Of a stretch of 64,000 nt of DNA, positions 57,521-64,000 are shown piece by piece (the stretch's first letter is position 1; each line of letters starts with the position of its first letter). Made by a program: the position numbers and the translations under genes. Under the pieces are notes generated by a model. That model was not told the origin of the DNA. It ran no database searches and was given only the letters and a program-made list of their open reading frames with translations. The DNA lies in contig CAJWZU010000002.1 in NCBI GenBank assembly GCA_913050115.1, positions 1 to 64,000 of the forward strand. The letters are read 5' to 3'. This stretch comes from an uncultured Cellvibrionales bacterium (lineage in GTDB: Bacteria; Pseudomonadota; Gammaproteobacteria; Pseudomonadales; Cellvibrionaceae).

Positions 57521-58243
57521 TTGGTGTCTAAGTCAGCGACTCAGTCCAAGCTCAAACGTGTTCATTATTTTCAACACGTTGAGTTTGAGGGCTTGGGCAA
57601 CATAGAACCGCTACTGGCAGCCCATAATTGCCAGCTTCAGTCTACTCGCTGGTTTGCGGGAGAGCAGGCGCCAGAGAGTGACAGTTATGATTTATTGATT
57701 GTGATGGGTGGCCCTATGGGTATCTTTGATTACAATCTCTATCCGTGGCTTACAGCGGAAAAATTAGCGCTGAAGGCGGCCATTGAGGCCGGAAAAAAGG
57801 TCTTGGGTATTTGCTTGGGTGCGCAGTTGATTGCGGATGTTTTGGGCGCATCAGTCAGTAAAAACGCAGTCCGTGAAATTGGTTGGTTTGCGCTGCAATC
57901 GAGCTCTGAGCTGCAATTGAGCCGCTGGGGCAAGGTGTTCCCTGCGCGTTTTTCCCCCCTGCACTGGCACGGCGACACCTTTGCTATTCCCTTGGATGCT
58001 ATGCCTGTCGGGAGTAGTGAGGCCTGTGCCAACCAAGGTTTTATTCTTGAGGATCGTATTGTGGCGCTGCAGTTTCATCTAGAGTTAGCCCCCAGCGCTG
58101 TGGCTACTTTATGCGCGGCCTGTGCCGATGAGCTCGACGGCTCGGCTTATGTGCAGAGCCCGGCCAAGATGCTGGCAGCCGATAGCAATTTTACCGCCAG
58201 CGAGGCGATCCTGCGGGCGCTTATAGCGCGCCTGCTGTGCTGA
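57521..58243 (+). CDS. Class I glutamine-amidotransferase-like protein
   Basis: 240 residues. GATase1 fold with nucleophile Cys in LGICLGAQL, His/Glu pair in LQFHLE and an N-terminal HVEFEGLG typical of the GuaA-like stand-alone subgroup. Probably hydrolyses glutamine or gamma-glutamyl compounds, but the acceptor is unknown. AAGGAG precedes TTG 57521 and GTG 57524, either of which may start it. Convergent with the gene at 58247. Confidence 0.85.
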   Translation: MVSKSATQSKLKRVHYFQHVEFEGLGNIEPLLAAHNCQLQSTRWFAGEQAPESDSYDLLIVMGGPMGIFDYNLYPWLTAEKLALKAAIEAGKKVLGICLGAQLIADVLGASVSKNAVREIGWFALQSSSELQLSRWGKVFPARFSPLHWHGDTFAIPLDAMPVGSSEACANQGFILEDRIVALQFHLELAPSAVATLCAACADELDGSAYVQSPAKMLAADSNFTASEAILRALIARLLC

Positions 58244-58246
58244 GGC

Positions 58247-59026
58247 CTAAGCTTGAAACTTAAATAACCTCTGCAGCTGTTCTGGCTGCTGATCAATTTG
58301 TTTGCTGGCCTTTTTAAAACTCGATTTTAAGTGGCTCTTTAAAAAGCGGGTGGCATCTTTGGTACTGGTATTCTTTAAACGACAGTACAGTGCCAAGGCA
58401 AATATAACTTCGTCTTCCGATAGGGTTGCCTGGCGATTCGCGGCACCGTTATAACAGCGGCCACAGCTGCCGCGAAAAGTGTAGGCAGAGTTGGCGAACA
58501 TCACTCCAAAGCCCATAAAAATACCCAGCACTTCGGTGGCCTCGGCAAAATACTCACCGCCACCAGGGGGTTTTTGGGTCGCTTGCATAGCCAAATACTG
58601 AGCCAATGCATGGGCAAAACTTGATGACAGGTCTTCGGGTTTAAGAGTTTGCTGGGGGTTATAGCTAACCTGTAATGGGCTTGAGGCTTGCACCGCAGGC
58701 AGAGTGTTTTCTCGCTTTGAATTGCGTGCCAGATTACTGTTATTAACCGAGGGTGGCAGTTGCTGCAAAAAGTGTTGTGGCTCGACCAGTTGAAAAGGCC
58801 AGTGCTTTAAACCCGCGTAGTTCAAGCTGTGCTCAAAGATAGTCTTAGCTTTAGCGTGCACGCTATCGACCCGACCAGGGAAAAATTCGTTGCTGGGTTG
58901 AATTAGGCGGCTGCGTTGAAAAAATTCGTCACTGTCGAACTGGCTGAGTGCCCAGGCGAAGGTGTCGAAAATCCAATCGGCGCTTTCAGGTTCAATCAGT
59001 GGGCTAGCTTTGAACACATTAAACAT
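58247..59026 (-). CDS. Conserved hypothetical protein
   Basis: 259 residues, cytosolic. N-terminal stretch PESADWIFDTFAWAL recurs in gammaproteobacterial proteins of unknown function; the C-terminal third (SEDEVIFALALYCRLKNTS, then LKSSFKKASKQI) is helical. A middle segment is low in complexity. The start overlaps the end of the aminotransferase gene by 8 bases, so it forms an operon with it; no link in function is known. Confidence 0.65.
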   Translation of the reverse strand: MFNVFKASPLIEPESADWIFDTFAWALSQFDSDEFFQRSRLIQPSNEFFPGRVDSVHAKAKTIFEHSLNYAGLKHWPFQLVEPQHFLQQLPPSVNNSNLARNSKRENTLPAVQASSPLQVSYNPQQTLKPEDLSSSFAHALAQYLAMQATQKPPGGGEYFAEATEVLGIFMGFGVMFANSAYTFRGSCGRCYNGAANRQATLSEDEVIFALALYCRLKNTSTKDATRFLKSHLKSSFKKASKQIDQQPEQLQRLFKFQA

Positions 59027-60215
59027 CGAGCACCGCCACTATCGCCGTGGCTACATAATCGACATTGCTGTGGCTGAGTCCAGCGACATTGATGCGGCTA
59101 GAATCGACCATATAGATACTGTAGTCCGCTATTAGCTGGCCCACTTGCGCTTTGCTTAAGCCCAAAAATGAGAACATACCGCATTCGCGGGCGATAAAGC
59201 TGAAGTCTTGCTGGCAGTCTTTTTCGACCAGTTTTTTCACCAGTAAGCCGCGCAGACTTCGAATGCGTTCGCGCATCTCGGCTAATTCACTTTGCCAGTC
59301 ATTACTCAGTAAATTGTCGCCTAGAATGGTCTCGACAATCGCGCTGCCGTGGGCCGGTGGCATGGAGTAGTTGCCGCGCACTACATTGGCAATATTCGAT
59401 AGAGTGGCATCAGCTTGTTTGGTACTGGCGCCGACGATGGCGAGCATACCGGTGCGCTCGCGATAGAGGCCGAAGTTTTTTGAGCATGAACTGGCGATAA
59501 TCAATTCCGGCAACTCGGTTGCCAACAGGCGCAAACCATAGGCGTCTTCATTTAAGCCCTCGCCAAAGCCTTGATAGGCCATGTCAATAAAGGGAGTAAA
59601 GCCGTTCTTTTTTGCCAGTGCGGCAAGAGCCTGCCACTGTTGGCGACTTAAATCTGCGCCGCAGGGGTTGTGACAGCAGCCGTGCAGCAATACCAAGTCG
59701 CCGGCCTTAACTTGCTCAAGGGTCGTCAGCATAGCGTCAAACTGCAGGCTGTGGCTGTCGTAATCGTAGTAGGGGTATTCAGCAATATTTAAACCCGCAC
59801 TGCCGAGCAGCGGTATATGGTTAACCCAAGTGGGGTTGCTGACCCAAACCGTGGCGTCGGGGTTGGCGCGCGCTATAAGCTCGGCCGCCACCCGCAGGGC
59901 GCCGCAGCCGCCTGGAGTCTGTACGCTGCGAACGCGGTTAGCCTGCAATGCAGGATGATCGGCGCCGAATAATAGCTGTTGTAGCGCCGTGTTGGCGGCT
60001 GGGCTGCCAGCGGGGCCGATGTAGCTTTTACTGATCTCAGTATCTAGGCGAATCTTTTCTGCCGCTTTAACCGCGCGCATTACCGGCGTGGCGCCGCTTT
60101 CGGTTTTATAGACTCCAACGCCGAGGTCGACCTTAGCGGGATTGGTGTCGGCGCGGTAGGCAATGGACAGACCGAGGATGGCATCGGCGGCTTGCGCTTC
60201 TAAGGTTTCAAACAT
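59019..60215 (-). CDS. Aspartate/aromatic aminotransferase (class I, PLP)
   Basis: 398 residues; transfers the amino group of Asp or aromatic amino acids to 2-oxoglutarate, cytosolic. VDLGVGVYKTE near the N-terminus, PLP-Lys in SCSKNFGLY, GERTG-like motif and the C-terminal Arg region are of the AspC/TyrB subgroup. The exact substrate cannot be read from the sequence. Ribosome site not clear; first gene of a two-gene operon. Confidence 0.93.
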   Translation of the reverse strand: MFETLEAQAADAILGLSIAYRADTNPAKVDLGVGVYKTESGATPVMRAVKAAEKIRLDTEISKSYIGPAGSPAANTALQQLLFGADHPALQANRVRSVQTPGGCGALRVAAELIARANPDATVWVSNPTWVNHIPLLGSAGLNIAEYPYYDYDSHSLQFDAMLTTLEQVKAGDLVLLHGCCHNPCGADLSRQQWQALAALAKKNGFTPFIDMAYQGFGEGLNEDAYGLRLLATELPELIIASSCSKNFGLYRERTGMLAIVGASTKQADATLSNIANVVRGNYSMPPAHGSAIVETILGDNLLSNDWQSELAEMRERIRSLRGLLVKKLVEKDCQQDFSFIARECGMFSFLGLSKAQVGQLIADYSIYMVDSSRINVAGLSHSNVDYVATAIVAVLDV

Positions 60216-60681
60216 GTTTGTCTCGCAGAGAATAAGGTTTTAGCGTTAAGATGATTTTGAGCTAGACGCAGGCCGACGGCAAGAGCTGAGATTAAACTTA
60301 GTAGTTAATTGTCCGCTCTGGCAGGTTAATTGTTCCAGTTGTACTCTACGTTAATTTGGCAAGGCGACTTAAGAACTGGCGTCCATTTTGGTCACGTAAG
60401 AAGGCGGTCCCATGTCTAATGCAATAGACAGCCCTCTACTTATTTTCTTGGCTAAATCACTATCGGCGACTTTTAATAGCTGCTTGGATGACCACTTTGC
60501 GGCCTAATGACTGCGGCATAGGCAAAAAAGCTGAACTTATCTTCAAATACCGAGAGGTTTAAGAGTGATTTAGCAGGCTAATACCTTTGAGTTAATGCAA
60601 TACAGGGCAAACACAGTGCTGACTCGGTGGAAACTATCTGCAAGTCATGCTGTCTTAAAGTTATACACAATGGGGATTGTT
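60216..60681. other. Intergenic stretch before msrA
   Basis: About 465 bases between divergent genes; no reading frame, hairpin with T-run or RNA recognised. Confidence 0.35.
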
Positions 60682-61284
60682 ATGCAGTTAGTTTCTATAT
60701 TGTTACTTATGTCGTTGTCAATGCTCTCTTGGGCTGAAACGCAAAAGTTCCAAACTGCCAGCGCGGTGTTTGCTGGCGGCTGTTTCTGGTGCATGGAGAG
60801 GCCTTTCGATAAGCTTGATGGTGTTATCTCAACTACCTCGGGTTATAGCGGTGGCCATGTTGATAACCCCACTTATGAGCAGGTGTCAGCAGGTAAAAGC
60901 GGTCATATTGAAGTGCTGCAAGTGACCTATGACCCCGCTAAAGTCAGCTATCAACAGTTGTTGCAAACGTTTTGGGTCAATATAGACCCGCTCGATGGCG
61001 GCGGTCAATTTTGCGACCGAGGTAGCCATTATGCCGCAGCTATTTTTTATACCAACGAAGCCGAGCGAGAAGCCGCACAGGACAGTCTATTAGCATTGGC
61101 CGAGTCGGGCCGCTTTGAGACGCCGATTCAAACTCAGTTACTGGCAGCAGGGAAGTTCTACCCCGCCGAGAGCTACCATCAAAATTATTACCAGCGCAAT
61201 CCAGTTAGGTATAAATACTACCGTTGGAACTGCGGTCGAGATCAACGTTTAAGTGAGGTTTGGGGAGCGCACGCGGCTCACTGA
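60682..61284 (+). CDS. msrA: Peptide methionine-S-sulfoxide reductase MsrA, exported
   Basis: 200 residues from the ATG at 60682, chosen because it opens with a signal peptide (MQLVSILLLMSLSMLSWA) and has GGGGA just upstream; the frame is open a further 29 codons. Catalytic Cys34 in GGCFWC and the GGGQFCDRG, PAESYHQNY stretches are those of MsrA. Reduces Met-S-sulfoxide in proteins, here probably in the periplasm. Confidence 0.93.
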   Translation: MQLVSILLLMSLSMLSWAETQKFQTASAVFAGGCFWCMERPFDKLDGVISTTSGYSGGHVDNPTYEQVSAGKSGHIEVLQVTYDPAKVSYQQLLQTFWVNIDPLDGGGQFCDRGSHYAAAIFYTNEAEREAAQDSLLALAESGRFETPIQTQLLAAGKFYPAESYHQNYYQRNPVRYKYYRWNCGRDQRLSEVWGAHAAH

Positions 61285-61340
61285 CCTATGGTGTATATGA
61301 TAAGCTGCTAGGAATATTTTTATCAGCTAAGCGATTCATT

Positions 61341-62735
61341 ATGCACATTCATATTCTCGGTATTTGCGGCACCTTTATGGGCAGCCTAGCGATCTTGGCG
61401 CGCGAGCTGGGTCACAAGGTTAGTGGCTGCGATGAAAACGTCTACCCGCCCATGAGCACTCAGCTCGAGCGTGCGGGCATTGACATTTATCAGGGCTTCG
61501 ATACTTCGCAATTTTCGCCCGAGCCCGATCTAGTAGTGATCGGCAATGCTATGAGTCGTGGTAACCCTGCCGTGGAATATGTGCTCAACAGTGCTCTGCA
61601 CTATACCTCTGGCCCACAGTGGTTGTGCGAGCAGGTGCTGCAAGACCGTTGGGTGTTGGCTTGCTCCGGTACTCATGGCAAGACCACCACCAGCTCGATG
61701 TTGGCCTGGATTTTGGAATACGCGGGTATGGCGCCGGGCTACTTAATTGGCGGTGTACCGAAAAATTTCGACGTTTCGGCGCGTTTGGGAGAGACACCAT
61801 TTTTTGTGATCGAGGCCGACGAGTACGACAGTGCCTTCTTCGATAAACGCTCCAAATTTGTTCACTATCGTCCGCGCACCGCCATTATTAATAACCTGGA
61901 ATTCGATCATGCGGATATCTTCGATAGTATCGATGATATTCAGAAACAGTTTCATCACATGGTCAGGATTGTGCCAGGTAACGGTATGGTGATCGCGCCC
62001 GAGGGCGTTGAGTCGGTGACAAAGGTCCTAAAAAAGGGATGCTGGTCAGGCCAGCAGAGCTTCTCGATTGGTGGCGATGGCGACTGGCGGGCTGACTTAC
62101 TGAGTGACGATGGCAGCGTATTTGAAATTCTCTTCCAAGGTAAAAATTGCGGCAGGGTCAATTGGTCACACACCGGCCAGCACAATGTTAGCAACGGTTT
62201 GGCGGCTATTGCCGCTGCGCGTCATGTTGGCGTCACGCCTGATATTGCGGTAAAAGCTCTGTGTGAGTTTGCCGGGGTAAAGCGGCGTATGGAATGTCTC
62301 GCCGAAATAAAAGTTGCTTCCGATAGTGGCTCTTATAGCGTTAAAGTTTACGACGATTTTGCTCACCACCCAACGGCCATTGCCACTACGTTACAGGGAC
62401 TGCGCGCTCAAGTGGGCACTGAAAAAATAGTAGTCTTGATTGAGCCTCGCTCCAACACCATGCGCATGGGGGTGCATCAGTCAGTCTTGGGGCAATCTTG
62501 TATGGAGGCCGACGATGTACTCTGGTACAAGCCCCAAGGCGTCGACTGGGACTTGGATGATGTCGTGCATCATTCGCCGGTGCCGGCGAAATTGATCGAT
62601 AACCTCGACGATTTAATCAGCGATGCCATAATGCTGTCGGCTTTGGCTGAGAAATCGCACATTGTTATTATGAGCAATGGCGGTTTTGGCGGCGTGCATC
62701 AAAAACTGATCGATCAACTTTCAGAGGCTAATTAA
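61341..62735 (+). CDS. mpl: UDP-N-acetylmuramate:tripeptide ligase Mpl
   Basis: 464 residues from the ATG at 61341. Joins L-Ala-gamma-D-Glu-meso-DAP to UDP-MurNAc for peptidoglycan recycling. Mur-ligase pattern: [21 protein letters not shown]-loop [32 protein letters not shown]. One base before ubiX. Confidence 0.95.
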   Translation: MHIHILGICGTFMGSLAILARELGHKVSGCDENVYPPMSTQLERAGIDIYQGFDTSQFSPEPDLVVIGNAMSRGNPAVEYVLNSALHYTSGPQWLCEQVLQDRWVLACSGTHGKTTTSSMLAWILEYAGMAPGYLIGGVPKNFDVSARLGETPFFVIEADEYDSAFFDKRSKFVHYRPRTAIINNLEFDHADIFDSIDDIQKQFHHMVRIVPGNGMVIAPEGVESVTKVLKKGCWSGQQSFSIGGDGDWRADLLSDDGSVFEILFQGKNCGRVNWSHTGQHNVSNGLAAIAAARHVGVTPDIAVKALCEFAGVKRRMECLAEIKVASDSGSYSVKVYDDFAHHPTAIATTLQGLRAQVGTEKIVVLIEPRSNTMRMGVHQSVLGQSCMEADDVLWYKPQGVDWDLDDVVHHSPVPAKLIDNLDDLISDAIMLSALAEKSHIVIMSNGGFGGVHQKLIDQLSEAN

Positions 62736-62736
62736 T

Positions 62737-63366
62737 ATGGCTGAATTTAACAAAACCATTACTCTGGCGATAACCGGTGCATCAGGCGCGCAATATGCAC
62801 TGCGACTATTGGAGTGTCTATTGGCCGCCAACTGCCGCGTGTATCTGTTGTTGTCCAGTGCCGCTGAAGTTGTGATTGCCACCGAAACCGAATTAAAATT
62901 ACCCCAAGGCTTGGCTGCGCAGCAGAATTTTTTAGCCGAAAAGTACAGCGCTAAAGCAGAGCAATTGACGTTGTTCGCCCGCGACGACTGGTTCTCGCCG
63001 GTGGCCTCGGGTTCCAGCTCGCCCGCTTCTATGGTGATCTGCCCCGCTAGTGGGGGTACCCTGTCGTCTATTGCCTGCGGTGCCTCCAATAACCTGATCG
63101 AGCGCGCCGCCGATGTCGCTTTTAAAGAGCGTCGCCAGTTAATTGTGGTACCTCGCGAGGCACCTTATTCGCAAATTCATTTAGAAAATATGCTCAAACT
63201 CACTCAATTGGGGGCGGTAGTATTGCCCGCTAGCCCGGGCTTTTACAGCCCGCCGCAGAATGGTTTCGAGCACACGGTTAATGATTTAATTGATTTTGTG
63301 GTGGCGCGAATTTTGGATCAGCTGGGGCTGGAACAGATGCTGCTACCTAAGTGGGGCGAGGGTTGA
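62737..63366 (+). CDS. ubiX: Flavin prenyltransferase UbiX
   Basis: 209 residues; makes prenylated FMN, the cofactor of the decarboxylase UbiD in ubiquinone synthesis. FMN-binding [24 protein letters not shown] with S/N contacts, and VPREAPYS. Start follows the mpl stop by one base, so translation is coupled. Confidence 0.96.
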   Translation: MAEFNKTITLAITGASGAQYALRLLECLLAANCRVYLLLSSAAEVVIATETELKLPQGLAAQQNFLAEKYSAKAEQLTLFARDDWFSPVASGSSSPASMVICPASGGTLSSIACGASNNLIERAADVAFKERRQLIVVPREAPYSQIHLENMLKLTQLGAVVLPASPGFYSPPQNGFEHTVNDLIDFVVARILDQLGLEQMLLPKWGEG

Positions 63367-63418
63367 ATTCTGTCCACGGCTTGCTCTCTATATATATTGT
63401 AATTAAATTCGGAATTGT

Positions 63419-64000
63419 ATGATCGTTGCGCAAAATGTATCAAAAAATTATGGTTCTCATCAGGCCCTAGATAAGGTTTCATTTGAAATAAAATCAGGAG
63501 AAATTGTCGGTTTTCTCGGCAAAAATGGTGCCGGTAAAACCACGTTGATGAGGATCTTGACTGCATTTCTGCCGGCATCAGCGGGAACTGTCATCATCGA
63601 TGGCAAGGACGTTGCTAAGTCATCGCTAGATGTTAGAAAGATCATCGGCTATTTGCCAGAAACCCCGCCTCTTTATCCTAATATGACGGTGCAGAATTAT
63701 CTACAGTTTGCGGCTGACATAAAAGGTGTAGCCGCTAAACAGCGCCGCCGGCAGCTGCATCGAGTGTTAGAAGAATGCCAGTTGGAGGCGGTTAAGGGCC
63801 GAGTAATCGCAACCCTGTCGAAAGGTTACAAGCAGCGGGTTGGTATTGCCCAAGCCATTATTCATGAGCCTAAACTGCTTATCTTAGATGAGCCCACCAG
63901 CGGCCTGGACCCAGTACAAAACCAGCAGGTGCGCGAGCTGATAAACAATCAGCAACAACAGCGTACGGTGCTGTTAAGTACCCATACGTTATCCGAAATA
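63419..64000 (+). CDS. ABC-transporter ATPase (GldA/ABC-2 type), cut by the right edge
   Basis: 194 codons, then the window ends. Walker A GKNGAGKTT, signature motif LSKGYKQRVG and Walker B LLILDEPTSGLDP are intact; the closest type by motif is the ABC-2/GldA group that drives export or gliding-type systems. No membrane partner is visible in the window. Start ATG at 63419; ribosome site weak. Confidence 0.9.
   Translation, partial: MIVAQNVSKNYGSHQALDKVSFEIKSGEIVGFLGKNGAGKTTLMRILTAFLPASAGTVIIDGKDVAKSSLDVRKIIGYLPETPPLYPNMTVQNYLQFAADIKGVAAKQRRRQLHRVLEECQLEAVKGRVIATLSKGYKQRVGIAQAIIHEPKLLILDEPTSGLDPVQNQQVRELINNQQQQRTVLLSTHTLSEI

Overview
The window looks like chromosomal DNA of a free-living, polysaccharide-using marine gammaproteobacterium. 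My best guess is the Cellvibrionaceae/Spongiibacteraceae part of the Cellvibrionales/Pseudomonadales. The reasons are a secreted esterase with a chitin-type binding module and a long poly-serine linker, a spondin-like secreted protein with a similar binding module, a glycogen/maltodextrin operon, and typical gammaproteobacterial housekeeping genes (typA, purEK, xseB-ispA-dxs, rlmF, umuDC, mpl, ubiX). This is inference from gene content; there is no rRNA or tRNA in the window.

Layout. 1-2.0 kb: a secreted SGNH esterase running off the left edge. 2.6-7.3 kb: typA, a lytic transglycosylase, and the convergent purE-purK operon. Both the 3' end of the transglycosylase and the 5' end of purK have been tandemly copied (92-bp and 80-bp periods) on either side of one shared bidirectional terminator. 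7.6-14.5 kb: an OmpR/PhoB-type two-component pair with a small leader ORF between the two genes, a spondin-domain secreted protein, a patatin/Omp85 outer-membrane phospholipase, a remnant of an AI-2E-type transporter and a glutaredoxin-like protein. 14.5-23 kb: scattered single genes (thpR, a truncated htpX, rlmF, a DUF945 protein, manganese pyrophosphatase, a methyltransferase).

23-37 kb: one long minus-strand block, xseB-ispA-dxs followed by glk, a GH13 alpha-glucosidase, a 1062-residue phosphorylase-kinase/GH15-like protein, glgB and glgX. These can turn maltodextrin/glycogen into glucose 6-phosphate, while xseB-ispA-dxs is the conserved isoprenoid cluster. Just beyond its 5' end, transcribed the other way, is a clear CsrB/RsmZ-type regulatory RNA with about 15 GGA motifs, a Gac-box palindrome upstream and a strong terminator. 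In other bacteria such RNAs titrate CsrA/RsmA, a regulator of glycogen metabolism.

37-50 kb: a hypothetical secreted protein, a lipoprotein, cysH, a secreted methyltransferase-like protein, an OprC-like TonB receptor with a methionine-rich loop, a zinc-ribbon/HEFGH membrane protein with a partner, a diguanylate cyclase paired with a membrane-anchored transglutaminase-fold protein, and a DUF3581 protein. 50-64 kb: LexA-controlled umuDC, two solute-binding-like periplasmic proteins, a SUKH-family protein, a frameshifted thioesterase pseudogene, a GDPD phosphodiesterase, a glutamine-amidotransferase-like protein, an aminotransferase, msrA, mpl-ubiX and the start of an ABC-transporter ATPase cut by the right edge.

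No insertion sequence, prophage or CRISPR array was seen. The least ordinary features are the gene-end tandem arrays around purK, the Csr-type RNA, the coupled-looking leader ORF before the histidine kinase, and the decayed genes (htpX, AI-2E transporter, thioesterase).
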